Of a stretch of DNA of 64,000 nucleotides, positions 25,001-36,789 are shown in pieces. A program made the translations under genes and the position numbers. Every line of letters begins with the position of its first letter. Positions within the stretch are counted from its first letter, which is position 1. The stretch is from Whalleya microplaca (Eukaryota > Ascomycota > Sordariomycetes > Xylariales > Xylariaceae), in contig MU385733.1 in assembly GCA_022497155.1 (NCBI GenBank), positions 558,001 to 622,000 of the forward strand, read 5' to 3'. The notes below the pieces were generated by a model. That model was not told the DNA's origin. It made no database searches and saw only the letters and a program-made list of their open reading frames with translations.

Positions 25001-25949
25001 AATTTTCGAGTAACAGTTTTTAATAATACGTTTTTATTAATTAATATTATTAACGATACGCCGTTAGCTATATTTTTTATAAGGTTTCCGCTATAAAATT
25101 CCCTTTTAAATTACGTATTTAATAGCTTTATTCCGGAAGCTTACTTTCGCATAATATTATTTTATTATATCAGAACTTTTTAATCGATTAGGTAGTTTTA
25201 GGGTATTAAGGTATATTACGATTTTTTAGGAAACTTTAAACTAGTTTTTTAGCAGGTATAAAATAATAAATAATAAGAAAAATTCCGGTATTTTTTATAT
25301 TAGTTTATTTAATCGAAATATTTTTACTATAAAAATATTAAATTAGATATTAATAAAATCGTCGATTTCTTTTTTTTATTAATTATTTAGTTTATCGGAT
25401 AGCTTTAATAGTTTATATAATAAACTATCCGCTATTTAATATTATTTTCTAAAAATATACTTTATTTTAAAATTAAACATTTTAATAAAAACTATTTACC
25501 GAGTTAATGTTGCGCTAAATAAACTGGAAAATCTATTATTTAATTAAATAATTAAAACTTTAATATTAGTTTCGAAAATAAATCTCGTACTATAAAAATA
25601 ATTTTATAATTATCGAAAAGACTTAATTATCCCGAGATATTTTTATTTCGTAATATTGTAATTAAGTTTTAGCTTTTTTTAATATTAGATTTAAATCTTA
25701 TAAGTCAAACGTCTTTATTAATTTCCTATTTTAATATATACCCTTATTTAATACCTAACGTATTAATTTTAAGCCAAATAATATATCTATTTATATAATC
25801 GAACGTAATTAAATAAGGTATATTAATTAACGCTATCTTAAGTTTATTTATAATTTATTATTACTTTATTTCCCATTTTTAATTTACATTTTTCCGGAGA
25901 AGTTTTATTAGTAATAAAATAATTAATGTATAATATACAATTTATATAT

Positions 25950-26690
25950 AATAATAAATTATAATTTTTAAGAATACCCGCATTTTAAAAACATTATTAT
26001 AAAATACTTATTCCGTAATTTTAATAACTTTAGCCTAATTAAGAGAACAACTATTAATACCGTATAAATAACTAATAATAACGGTAACGTTTTTATATTA
26101 ATCGTTTTTTTTCGCATTAGCTATAGCTCCCGTTAATTTAAAATTAAATAAAATATTATTAATATTTTTTAAATATTTATAAATAAATTGTTTTATTTCT
26201 AATATAATTTCTTAATTATTATATTTTATTTTTAGCCTTTTAATATTAATATTATTAAAAAATAGCTCACATTTATCGGGTATAAAATCGAATAAGATCC
26301 GGGTAATAATATATAAAAATTATACTACCGAATTAATCCTTTTTTATAATAAAATTATTATCCGAAAGAGCCCGATCGGCGTCGAAAATATAATATAATT
26401 TTTATTAAATATAAATAATAATACTTAATCGTATTTTAAAAAAAAATCTACTATAGAAATTATTACCCGTATAATAAATTCCTCCGTAAATTTATTATAA
26501 TTACTCGGAAAAAAAATATCTCGTATTTATATAGCATTTAATTTTATAGCCAAATTAATTAACCGAAAGTTTTTATTTTTTTTAACTATAAATTAGGCGT
26601 TACGATATAAAATATAAAATTCTTTTAATATTTTATTTTTAAACCGACTTTATAAAATATTTAAAACCCGTATTTTTAGTAGCGCTAAAA
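25950..26690 (-). pseudogene. Reverse transcriptase relic of gypsy D
   Basis: Minus-strand frame near 26,590 reads FIVKKNKNFRLINLAIKLNA, then RDIFFPSNYNKFTEEF and, near 26,250-26,270, FFNNINIK in the place of the catalytic FLDDI.IKG. Further on is LKNINNILFNF in the place of the helix after the palm. Both catalytic Asp codons have become Asn by G-to-A change. This is a distinct Ty3/gypsy lineage from B and C. Confidence 0.82.
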
Positions 26691-27519
26691 TAAAAATTAA
26701 TCTAGCTTATTATATATTATATAATATTATTTTAATTTTATATAAAAAACACTTTTTCTTTAATTCGGCCGATTTTTATAAAATCTTAAGCTAGTATTAT
26801 TTTTTATCGATAAAAAATCTTAATTAGTATTACTTTCTTTTAATTTATAAGCTTTATATTGAATAATTTTATTTTAATAATATCTAAGCGTTTTTTTGTT
26901 AATTTAATATTTCGCGGCGCGGAAGCGAAACGCGAAATAATATTTTTATATTTCTTATCTATTTTAAATATATTTTAGGGTTCGAAATTCGGCTTTATAC
27001 TTTATAATATTGCTTATTTCTAATTAATCGACCTTAAAAAAACTATATTATCCGATTCGGCATTATCGACTAGGTAAATTTTTCGTATTTTTAGTTTATA
27101 TATTATATATAATTTAATCTCGTTTTTCCGTAACATTTTTTTACGATATAATATTAAATATTATATTACTTATTTAAATTTTTTTCTAATAGTTTTTTAT
27201 AATAAGCCTAATAAATAATTATTAAATAATAAAACTTATATTTAATTATTATTTTAAAATATTTTATTAATAGCAATTTTTATCCGTTTACCGACTTATT
27301 TTAAACTTAAATTATTTTAAACTATATTTTTAAGTTTCGTTAGATTTATTATTACTATAATATTTTAAGGCCTTTATTTACTATTAACCTAACTTTTAAT
27401 ATCGGCGGTTATTAATTTTCCGAAAAATTAATAACGTTAGTTAGGGTTCGCTTAGCTGGCTTATTATATATAAAAGGTACTATAATCTTAATATTTCCGA
27501 AAAATATCGAAATTATTAA

Positions 27520-27760
27520 TAAGCCTTTTTTAGGATAAATTATTATACGCAATTAAAAAATAAAATTAAGGCCGAAAAATAACGGGAATATAGCTTTAGA
27601 ATTTTTGATTATATAAATCGGTAACGGTAAGCTATAGTTTACTAATTATATAGGTTTTTTAATTAAACTAAAGCTCCTAATTTTATTATTTACTAATATA
27701 TTAAAGCCGGATTACGTAATCTTAATTCTTTATATAAGTATTTAATATTTAAAAACATAT
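27520..27760 (-). pseudogene. Aspartic protease relic of gypsy D
   Basis: Minus-strand frame reads SGFNILVNNKIRSFSLIKKP, then PLPIYIIKNSKAIFPLFFG. Position between gag and reverse transcriptase, and the pattern of a small-residue turn followed by a strand with P and a later F.PL.FG, fit a retrotransposon aspartic protease. The catalytic DSGA is not intact, so this is a positional call. Confidence 0.5.
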
Positions 27761-27999
27761 AATTACATAATAATATTTAACTAAATACCCGTATTAATAA
27801 CTGTAATAATTAAGTCTTTATATTTTTTAAAGCTAATTTTTATAATTAATCGGAATAATAGTTAGATATATATTTTAATATCCCAAATAAATACCGGCAG
27901 AAATGCTATAATAATTTAGGTAGCGTTACCAGGTATTATAAAAATATTATTAATTAATATATTTATAAGGTTATTTTAAAATTTATTAGGCGTAAAAAT

Positions 28000-30900
28000 T
28001 AGCTATAATATATTTAATATAAAATTAAATTAGGTATATTATCTTTATTATTACTAATTAATTATTTCGGCTAAAAAGATATAAATTATTTTATAAAGCT
28101 TTCGATTTATTTTATCCGTTTTATTAAATAAATATTAAAGTAATGTTTTATTAAATCCCGTATAATATTTAATTAAATTATCTTATAAGATTTTAAATTT
28201 TTTTGCTACATTTTTAGAGATTTTTTTTTAATATTCCGAAATTAAAGCTAGAGCTAGTTAATTAAATATAATACTTTTTGGCATATTAGTTTAGGTTTAT
28301 TTCGGCGTTTTTAAAACCGTTAAAAATAAAAAGTTTAGTTTTAATAACATTTTATCGATTATTTTTTTTACAAATATATTACTATTTATATTTTTATACC
28401 TTTTTAATATTAAAACGTTAATTTTATTTTTATTTTTATATTAAAATAACTTAATTACTACTTTATATATAGAATTTCCGTTTTTATTAATAATTAGTTT
28501 TTTTAAAAAATAATTTTATAAGTTTATAAGTTTGTAAAAAATATTACTTTTTAGGCTTTTTATTTTAATATTATTAATTTTTAAATCTATAGCTAGTATT
28601 ATTTCCGGGTTACAATTTTATAAATTAACTATTAATTAAATAAAATTATAGTTTTATTTAAATTTTATATCTTTTTCGATTTTGCTATATTTATAAAGAT
28701 AATAATAAGTTAATTTTTAAATTTAAATACCGTATACCTTTATTTTATATAGAAATTATAAGCAGGCTTAAATAATACTTTCGTTATTTATTTTATTTTC
28801 GGTAATTATATATTTAAGAAATAAAATATTTTTAATTTTAAAAATAATTTCAAAACTTCCGATAAAATATCCCCTAAATTAATTATTATATTATATTATA
28901 TTATCGCGGCTTAATAACGCTATTAGAAAATAAGTAATAAAAAAGTAGCTTAATTTTCCGCAAAAAAAATAAGTATTTTAATTATACCCCTAAAATAATA
29001 TCGGTCGTAATATATATCGACTGTTTTAATTTTATTAGCTATTATATTTTTTATATCCTTTTTTTATTTAAAAGCCTAACGCAATAAATATTAAGAGATA
29101 TATCCCTTATTTTATGTTCTTAAGTATTTTATTAAACAAAAGTTTCTTTTTATAGGGCGTAATATTTTAATTTCGGTAATATTAATCGAAATTCCTTTAT
29201 AAATATAATAAAATTCTCGTTAATTTTAAGCTATATAATAAATATTTATTTTATAAATTTAATTAAGTCTTTTATTTTATCTAGCTAAAAAAATAAAGTC
29301 TTTTTTTTAAAATAACCTTAAGCTATTTTAGGCTTATTAATAATAAACAGAACCGAACTAAACGTTAATAATTAACCGATTTATTTTTATACTATTAATT
29401 AAGCAAAACTTATCAAATATTACGGCTATTATAATTTATTAGGCCGACTATAATATCCGTTTATATATATATAGCGTTTTAAGCTTTTTTATAATCTAGT
29501 TCGAAAAATTCGTTATATAATTTCGAATAAAATTATATAATCCATTTAATAACTTTTTAATCGATTTTTTACTATAAATTACTAACAAAAATAGCGTTTT
29601 ATTTTTTAATCTTCCCTTATTTCCGGACGTCCTTTATTTAAACCGAATAATTTAAAATATAATAATAAATCTCTATCGGTTTAAATAATCTGTTACTTTT
29701 TTTTAGATTTTTTAACTATTTTATAAAAGTTTTTATCTATTTTAAGTCATTAATTTTAAAATATTGCTTTAAAACTACCTTTATTTTTTTCTAAATAATA
29801 ATACCTTTTAATAAAGTTTCAATCTGTCGTTTATTAATTTAATTATTTATTTAATATAGCATTTCCCTAATTTTAATATCATTTTCCAAACTATATTTAT
29901 CGAATATATATATTATATTTTCGATCTAATTTATAATATTATTTCTATCGAATAAAAGCTATAAGTAGTTTCGAAAGTCTAATAACGTAGCCGTTACTAT
30001 AAACTTAATTCTTCCGGTTATAATAAGTCGCTTTTAATCGGAAGCTATATTTTAATCCGTAAGTTTTTTATTAATTTATATATCCTTTATTATATTAAAA
30101 AATAAAATCTCTTAGCTAGTTATTTTTAATTAAATATTTTAATTATATAATACCGAATTTTTTTTATTTTATTGGTATTCTTAATTAGTAGTAAGGTTAA
30201 TAGTCCCTTAATTATCGGTTAATCGGAAGGATTTTTCTTTAGCTATATCTGGTATAATTTAAGATATTTTGTCGTCTAGCTGTTTTAATTCTTCAGTTAT
30301 ACTTAATTTTAAAGGAATATAATTTATTTTTTTTAATTATATTAAGTTATAATCTTATAATATTTTAAATATAAAATTGCAACTGTTTTTTAGGACGTTA
30401 ATAATAGCCTTAAAAGTTAGGAAACTTTTAAAAAAGATTTCGATAATAAATTATTAACTTAGCTATTATATTATATTAATTAATTAATTACGTAATAAAA
30501 CTACTTATAAGCTAATTAAAAATTCGGATATTATTTTCGTTACTTAAATTTTATTTTAGTTTATTTTATAAATTTAAATTATAGTACGTTTTTATATATT
30601 ATTTACTATATATTTTATGATTTTCTAATCTTTTTTAATTTTTTGTACTACTAATTTTCTTATATTTAACTTGCTTTATTAAAACTTATGCTTTTTTATA
30701 TTTTTATATTATTATATTCTTATATTTCTTATATTTTATATCTTTATATCTCTATATTACTAACTTATTAATATATGCTATAGGTTTTTTATAGGTTTTT
30801 TTATTAATTTATTTATTTTTAGCATTACTTTTTTATTTTAGATAATTATTTACCGTTAGTTTTTTTTTTAGTTAGTGCTTTTTTTTTATAAGTTCGGTTA

Positions 30901-31045
30901 GTTTAGTAGTTTTAGGGGTTTTATTAAAGTCCTTCTTTTTTAGTCCTATTTTATTACTGCTTTTATTTGGACTATTTTTTTCGATTAATTAAAAAGGCGA
31001 AAAAGTTAAAGCTTATCCGGGAGAATTAAATGTTTTAAAATAGGG
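28000..31045 (-). other. Gag-side region of gypsy D
   Basis: AT-rich sequence between the protease and the 5' LTR, about 3 kb. It should hold gag and the leader. I see only short minus-strand frames and no recognisable capsid or zinc-knuckle motif. Confidence 0.4.
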
Positions 31046-31262
31046 TGTTAGAGTAAAAAAGGTGCCACTTTATAGCTTAACTAATCGGAAGTAATTAAAG
31101 CGATAAAATAAAAAAGTCACTTATAACGGCGATTGATCGAAAGGAAAGATATGTCTATTCTCGGCGACAAGGCTGTTTAAGCTATATATTTTCTATTTAA
31201 AAATAAAAGAAAAAGACAAGCGATATATATGTGTTACAGTATACTAGCCCCATAATAATATA
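31046..31262 (-). repeat. 5' LTR of gypsy D
   Basis: The plus-strand sequence starts TGTTAGAGTAAAAAAGGTGCC and ends CTAGCCCCATAATAATATA, next to the target repeat TAAGG. It pairs with 19,806-20,019 in direct orientation. Confidence 0.88.
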
Positions 31263-31267
31263 TAAGG

Positions 31268-32912
31268 TATGTTTTTTATACGCTATTATTTTAGTTTTTT
31301 TAAAATTTTTAAAGCTAAGGTTAAAATATTTTATATTTTTAAATTTAAAAAATCCCGCACTACCGGTAAGTATAAGTATTAATATAGTTTATATATTACG
31401 TATAAGTTTTTTAATTTATTAAATAAAGGCTGTTATAATTAAAGTTGCCGTATTTTAAGTTATTATAAATGCGCGCCCGGGGTTTTAATTATTATTAATT
31501 ATATTAGCTTTTAATTAAGGTTTAAATTAAGGTTTAAGTTTAATTTAACTTTATTTAATTAACGCGACCGACTTAAAAATTAAGGTAAGTATAAATAATT
31601 TTTTTTATATAAGTTAACTAATTAAAGGTAAAAATAGCTTTAATTTTAAATATATATAAAATAATTTTTATAGCGTTTCAAGGTTAAATAATGCGCGTTT
31701 ATGCCTAGGTTTGTGAAAATATAAAAGTCTTAAAGTTAGATGTTAAAATAATGTAAGTAGTAATTTCTTAAGTAGTAAATAATGCTTGCTGCTTTTTTTA
31801 TAGCTTGTCGCTTGTGACTATTTAATGTAACTTATCGCAGTTTTTTAATTAATTGGTAATAACGTCCTCGACTTAATTATAGCGTATTGTTTTCGTTAAA
31901 ATTTAAAGAAAGAGCGAAATTTTCTTAATAATTTCACCCATTTAATAAAGTATAATATAATGTCGTGATGTTTATATAAAGAAAAAGATATTAAACGAGT
32001 AAATGCGAGGTTTACGTTTAAAATAAATTACGTGAATAAATAACGGGTTTAAGAGAATTATATTAATTATTTAGCTAAAAGTTAAGTATTTAATAATATA
32101 ATAACGATATCGGAAAGGGGTTATAGTTTAACTAATTAATATTTAAAAATACCTTTAATGTTTTTAAGTCGGAGATGTGAGATCGATCCGCTGTCGAGTA
32201 AAGTGAGTCGAGGTTAAGTAAGCTATAATAAAATGAAAAAACTCCTTTTATAACGGAAGAAATTTAAAGATTAAATTAAAGAAATTAAAACACGCTAACA
32301 GGTTTTTTTACCTTATTAATAAAGCTACCCGATCGAAAAATAAGCCGGTATTATTAATTTATTAAAATATATAATCCATTAAATATATTATGTTATTATA
32401 AATATTAAGGTTTAAGTTAGTATTAATAATAAGTATAATAAGAATATTATAGTGTGTAAAAATCACGTGACACTTACTTTATTTACGTACTTACCTAGGT
32501 ATACACTAAGTACGCCCTTTATAATAATGTTTAATTCCGTGATAAAGAGATACACGCAAAAAACGTCCGCTATAAGGCAATGTTTTAATATAAACAAGCC
32601 GCTTAAAGTATTTTAAAGCTAGAATTTTAAAGAAAATACATTTTTATAATATAAAATCGTGCTTAATTGTTTTAAGGGTATTTAATAAACGCATAACTTT
32701 ATTATAAAAACCATTAAATAACATTATTATTATGAGACTAATTAATGTAATGAAACTTGTTCCATTAATTAATAATGAGTCCCGAAGGGACTTATATAGT
32801 GATGTGTGTGTAATTATAGCTAAGGCTTAACAATTATAAAAAGCGTAATATATATTTCATTATCTTTTTAGCTAAGTTACTTAACTACTTAATAAGGTTT
32901 AAAGGAAACTTT
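31268..32912. other. AT-rich tail without recognisable genes
   Basis: CpA-depleted sequence with weaker mutation toward the right, for example a nearly normal patch CACGTGACACTTACTTTATT near 32,462. It holds the second copy of the AGTCCC hairpin repeat. I see no gene or LTR pair. Confidence 0.5.
32748..32845 (+). repeat. Short dispersed repeat with AGTCCC hairpin, copy 2
   Basis: It matches 17,189-17,265. The hairpin AGTCCCGAAGGGACT is perfect here, flanked by TCCATTAATTAATAATG on the left and TATAGCTAAGGCTTAACA on the right. Confidence 0.45.
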
Positions 32913-33499
32913 AAACGGGGGTATTTTAATGTAATGTTTACACACACCTCGCTTATTTATTATAGCTAATTCGCCTTTAACGCTTAAAAGGCGTTACGCT
33001 TTAATTAGTAAAAAACCTTAATAATATAAAAATTCCGATATATATTAATAAAGTATAAAAGTGACTTAGCTTTTAATATAATTTATTATATAAGTTAAAA
33101 TACTTTTGCTACACATTATTATATATTTAAAATAAAAATATATACGCTTAATAAATCTACATTTATTTATTAATATTTAAGGTGGTAGCGGATATATATG
33201 GGAAATTTTTATATTACATAAGCTTTTTATTAATTAAAGTGTAACGCCTTAAAAGCGTGTTAAAACAAATTAGCTATAGTAAATATACCGCGGTAATAAC
33301 GTTAATGTAAGCTCTTTATACCTAACGTAATATTAACGTGTTTTTTTATGTGAATTTAACACGTTAATACTTAAATGTAATCTTTTTTAAATGCTTCTAA
33401 AAGGTTTTATTATAAAAAAGACATATTAAACTATTAATTAATTCGCTACAGCAAAATACACTAAGTGTGTGTAGACACCACACTAAAATACCCCCGTTT
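32913..33499. mobile_element. TIR element at the edge of the AT-rich block
   Basis: AAACGGGGGTATTTTAATG (from 32,913) and, on the opposite strand, AAACGGGGGTATTTTAGTG (ending near 33,499) form an inverted repeat of about 35 bp that continues into TACACACAC on both sides. The left arm carries RIP-type changes and the right arm does not. A second inverted-repeat element (32,952-33,287) is nested inside. No target duplication was found. Confidence 0.6.
32952..33287. mobile_element. RIP-mutated MITE related to 39,304-39,523
   Basis: Inverted termini TATTTATTATAGCTAATTCG and (opposite strand) TATTTACTATAGCTAATTTG flank about 336 bp. Both arms continue into the GGCGTTACGCTTTAATTAGT and GGTAGCGGATATATATGGG blocks also found in the unmutated element at 39,304-39,523. 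That copy is about 115 bp shorter in the middle. It does not code. Confidence 0.7.
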
Positions 33500-33802
33500 G
33501 GGGCTGTCACGTGATCATTACGCACCATGTATCCCTATTGTACCCACTGTTAGCACTAGCCTAGACCTCGGGACCTTAACAACTATAATAACCATAATAC
33601 ATCAATGGATCACATATCCTGACAGGGGTCCTCGGAGGATAACCAATTCTGCCTAAATGGCTACAGCCAGATTCAAGAGTATGTGGCAGTCCAATCTCAC
33701 ATAAAGTAGAGCCTAGGTACATCAAGCAATTCAAGTGCTGGGCAACAATCGAGTCATCTAATACGATACTTTGGCCTACAAGACTCCCAAACTGGCAAAC
33801 TA
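33500..33802. other. Spacer between AT-rich block and gene island
   Basis: Balanced base composition starts abruptly at about 33,480. I see no supported gene. A 78-residue minus-strand frame at 33,576-33,812 has no recognisable features and is more likely 3' flank of the next gene. Confidence 0.5.
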
Positions 33803-34663
33803 CTAGTGACATAAAGTCGAACCTGCATCTTTATTATCCATCTTTCCTTTTTGCCAAAGAGATTTCCAGTCCGTTATCATTCCCAACAGCATGTCCGAAA
33901 TTCTTTCGGTAACCTCCTCTGGCTGTTCAGGGATGATGGGCTGCAATCGCCCTGGAATTTCGGTGACCATATAATCCCTGAGCCAGTTTACTTCCTCTGG
34001 AAGATCAAGATCTACAAAAATAGATGTCGGATGTGGTTCATTTGGGAAGATGGTACGCCAGACCTCAAACCATTTGCCCTCGTCTGTAAGCGACTGATCG
34101 GAACGGCGAGACAGGTGTTCTCTTTGCGCCGCAGAGAGGCCTGTGACTATCTTCTCATGTTGTATATCACATGGTATTGCCTTGCGGTAATGATCGTCCA
34201 ATTCTCCATTTGAGCCAAAAGTTTCATAGCATCGTGGGCAATATATCGGAGCCGAGTGTCGTCGGATCAAGTGTTGTTTCACGTAACTAATTTTCGTCAG
34301 AACAACCCGGGCACAAGATTGGTGTTCTGCCGGTGCTCGCTTGTAGAAAGGGCATGCTAGGGTTTTTATGGCAGGGGATGAGTTTGGAGGAATCTTGTTC
34401 GAGAGCCTAGAGCTCTCCTGGTTGCTGTCATCGTCGTCATCGACAGGAGGTCGCTTTCGCTTCTTTGTTCTTCGATCTGACGTTATGTAATGCCCGTCAT
34501 CATTGTTCTTGGCGTCGACAGCGCCACTATGCCGTATTGTAGAGCGTGAGAATAGTTGGGTAGTATTCAGAGGTTCTTGGGGTTTTTGTTTGCACAATTC
34601 TTCCAGGTTGAACATTGAGGTATTATAAAAAAAAGATAATCTGCTTGCTATGCATTTTAGCAC
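33803..34663 (-). CDS. C2H2-type zinc-finger protein
   Basis: A 286-residue protein, probably nuclear and DNA-binding. It has a basic nuclear-import type run RRTKKRKRPP at residues 64-73, an acidic DDDDD tract at 75-79, and a pair of zinc-binding units: C104-x12-C117-x13-H131-x4-H136, and C142-PR-C145-x12-H158 with a nearby C164. The motif order (ACPFYKRAP, then HLIRRHSAPIYCPRCYETF) is that of a large family of uncharacterised fungal C2H2 proteins. The C-terminal 100 residues are acidic and hydrophobic with no known domain. The first ATG (34,663) has A at -3. A second Met at codon 17 (34,615, MFNLEELCK) could be the true start, because the first 16 codons look like leader sequence. No intron is required. 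Function unknown. Confidence 0.82.
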   Translation of the reverse strand: MLKCIASRLSFFYNTSMFNLEELCKQKPQEPLNTTQLFSRSTIRHSGAVDAKNNDDGHYITSDRRTKKRKRPPVDDDDDSNQESSRLSNKIPPNSSPAIKTLACPFYKRAPAEHQSCARVVLTKISYVKQHLIRRHSAPIYCPRCYETFGSNGELDDHYRKAIPCDIQHEKIVTGLSAAQREHLSRRSDQSLTDEGKWFEVWRTIFPNEPHPTSIFVDLDLPEEVNWLRDYMVTEIPGRLQPIIPEQPEEVTERISDMLLGMITDWKSLWQKGKMDNKDAGSTLCH

Positions 34664-35753
34664 TCACTCATACTGTTTGGGTGGAGGTACCGAAAAAGAG
34701 ATAGACATCTGTTAGCTAGGAGAGTAAGGTAAGAGGGATTTCGTGGACTGTGGTATTGATAGAAATGTTACCTGTAGAAACGGTGGGAAAATTGTTGACC
34801 TATATTCCGAGGGCAATACTATCTCTATTAAGTCGGAACATCGACCTCCTTTTTACGAGAGGTACCGTTCCTAATGTCTTAATGGAGAGGTACTTGAAGT
34901 CTGAGTGATACTGAGACAGATGAATATAAAATATTGTCATAGCTTCAATAAATGTCACTATGTAATGCACTCTAAGAGAGAATATTGAGGAATGATAAAA
35001 GCCTTCATTGTTACAAATATGATATGATGATCCCTTGGCAAAGTAATCTTCATAAAATCGGAACTGTGAGTGGGCTTGTTAGCTGACTTAAGGGAACGGT
35101 TATTGACTCGGATATTTATATTGATACGGTAGCTCAAGAAGAGAGCACATACATATACGCGTGTATCGTGGCGTATCTTTAACTTAGGCCATCTACATTT
35201 ATCTCCTTATATAACACCTGCTATATGTTGCCGGAATTCAAGTGTCCTAAGGGTATCTCGGTTAAATTATCAGCCATATGTTCAAAATAGGGATTTACAT
35301 GTATTGTGTAGGAGTGACAATATGTAGTGGCCGGTGCTGGTGTGGTAGCGTGACATCGTTGTGCCACAGTAGCTCATCAAGCCTGTCAAAAATCAGAATA
35401 CTTGTCTATTTGCAGTTTCTAAACCAATTAATAAAAGCCACTGACAAATGAACTGCACTAGAATTAGGTAAAATAAGCAAGGCCTGGGGGTTATAAAAGG
35501 TCTGGAATGTATTGGATACAGTTCATCTTGAGGGTTTGATACAAAAAGAAAATGGCGCGGCATGTTTCGGTGAACATACAGGCTGTAACACCACCACCTG
35601 GGCAGTACATCAAGCTAGGTAGCCTGTTGTATTTAGGCCAAATAAGTCAACGTCATACTGTAAGAAGTCTGCCTCGGGCTGCTTCATCCTTACATTTTGA
35701 AACAAGCGCATTGGTTGGTGTAAACTTCCTGCAGGCAACCTGGTATGTAAAGT

Positions 35754-35793
35754 GTGGCTTCCTGCAGGCAAGTGTGGCTTCCTGCAGGCTCGT
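35754..35793 (+). repeat. Tandem repeat of a 20-bp unit containing CCTGCAGG
   Basis: AGTGTGGCTTCCTGCAGGCA occurs twice head to tail. A third partial unit, CTTCCTGCAGGCAACC, lies about 30 bp upstream at 35,727. The core CCTGCAGG is palindromic. Confidence 0.7.
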
Positions 35794-36495
35794 GAGCACA
35801 TTTGTGCTATTAGATATTGGTGCCATTAAATGTTTGTGCTAGCTCCAACGCATTTATAACAAAACCTCACTATCACCTTCATCAATTTCAGTTGGCTCCC
35901 CTTTTGTTGAGCCTTAGAGAAAGCTGTTCAGGTAGGGCTGAGACTCACCAATTAATCGCTTTATAAGGCCTTTGCCTGTCGTCGGGTGTCTTCTACAAAG
36001 TGATGCACGACAGGTACCTCTCTGGGCTTTGAGCTTTAATCAGGAGAAGACCTATTGTTGTGGATTGGGAGTGAGTCGATGGCAACGATTATGGTGACCA
36101 AAAAGTGGATGTATCAATGATGATGTAGTGAGCTACCTGTCAGCCTGTGATTAGGTGACAAGTCCTTATAGAAAAGAACTTGTGTTGCATGGAAGAGAAT
36201 CCTGCTCATTCTAGTGCTACTGGTGGCGACATCTATGTCCCTTAATTAATGCCTCACATTCCTTCTGAATTGTGGTTGGTTTCACCTGTTTTTCTCTTTC
36301 TTAGGATATACTTTTGTGTGTGTTGATCAAAGTTTCTGTAACGAAGCCGTTACCACAGGTCTTGATTTGAAATAACAAAAGGCGTGAAAGGTAGAAATAC
36401 TTAGATTGATCGCTAGCTAGCAAAGAGAGACTATCTAAGGGACGGCGAAATACAGTCCTTTTATATCTGAATAGCCTCCTAGTAAATGGGACTTG

Positions 36496-36560
36496 ATTGC
36501 CAAGCCACTAAGAGCCTTGGCAATTATCTGGTTGCCAAGCCACTATCCCTCTTGGCAACC
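36496..36560. repeat. Two adjacent hairpins TTGCCAAG...CTTGGCAA
   Basis: ATTGCCAAG...CTTGGCAAT (36,496-36,524) and GGTTGCCAAG...CTTGGCAACC (36,530-36,560) are perfect inverted repeats of 9 and 10 bp. They share the loop start CCACTA, so they are also a direct duplication. A related palindrome AGTGGCAGTTGCCACT lies at 36,774-36,789. Confidence 0.75.
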
Positions 36561-36760
36561 ATAAATCAGGTGGTAGCTGGTTGCGGGGATATTCAGGAAT
36601 GGGCGGTTGTAACAGTTTCTCCTGTCTCGTAAATTTGCTTACTAACATATGGTCGACGATTTTTTTGAGACCAAATGATGTCGTCTCCGCCCATACGTAC
36701 AAGGGATTCGAATCCAAATTTCAACATACCAGGTGTATATATATAATCACGATGCCACGT

Positions 36761-36789
36761 TGAGTGGCAGTTGAGTGGCAGTTGCCACT
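36761..36789. repeat. GAGTGGCAGTT tandem and palindrome
   Basis: TGAGTGGCAGT is repeated twice head to tail (36,761-36,781) and the second unit forms the palindrome AGTGGCAGTTGCCACT (36,774-36,789). Confidence 0.65.

Larger units (their letters stand above)
19806..31262 (-). mobile_element. Gypsy D: 11.5-kb RIP-degraded Ty3/gypsy element
   Basis: Direct LTRs (19,806-20,019 and 31,046-31,262) bound the element. They are flanked by the direct repeat TAAGG (19,801-19,805 and 31,263-31,267). Coding relics are on the minus strand, so 31,046-31,262 is the 5' LTR. Order from the 5' LTR: gag region (about 28,000-30,500), protease (about 27,520-27,760), reverse transcriptase (about 25,950-26,690), integrase (about 23,930-25,000), then about 3.9 kb of unexplained sequence before the 3' LTR. 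RIP has removed every open frame. Confidence 0.87.

Noticed and set aside
33576..33812. A 78-residue minus-strand frame as a further exon of the zinc-finger gene
   Set aside because: It overlaps the end of the zinc-finger frame, no convincing donor site joins them, and the zinc-finger frame has its own stop.
36690..36730. tRNA-like GGATTCGAATCC
   Set aside because: It is only a 12-bp palindrome; the flanking bases do not extend into a T-stem and acceptor.
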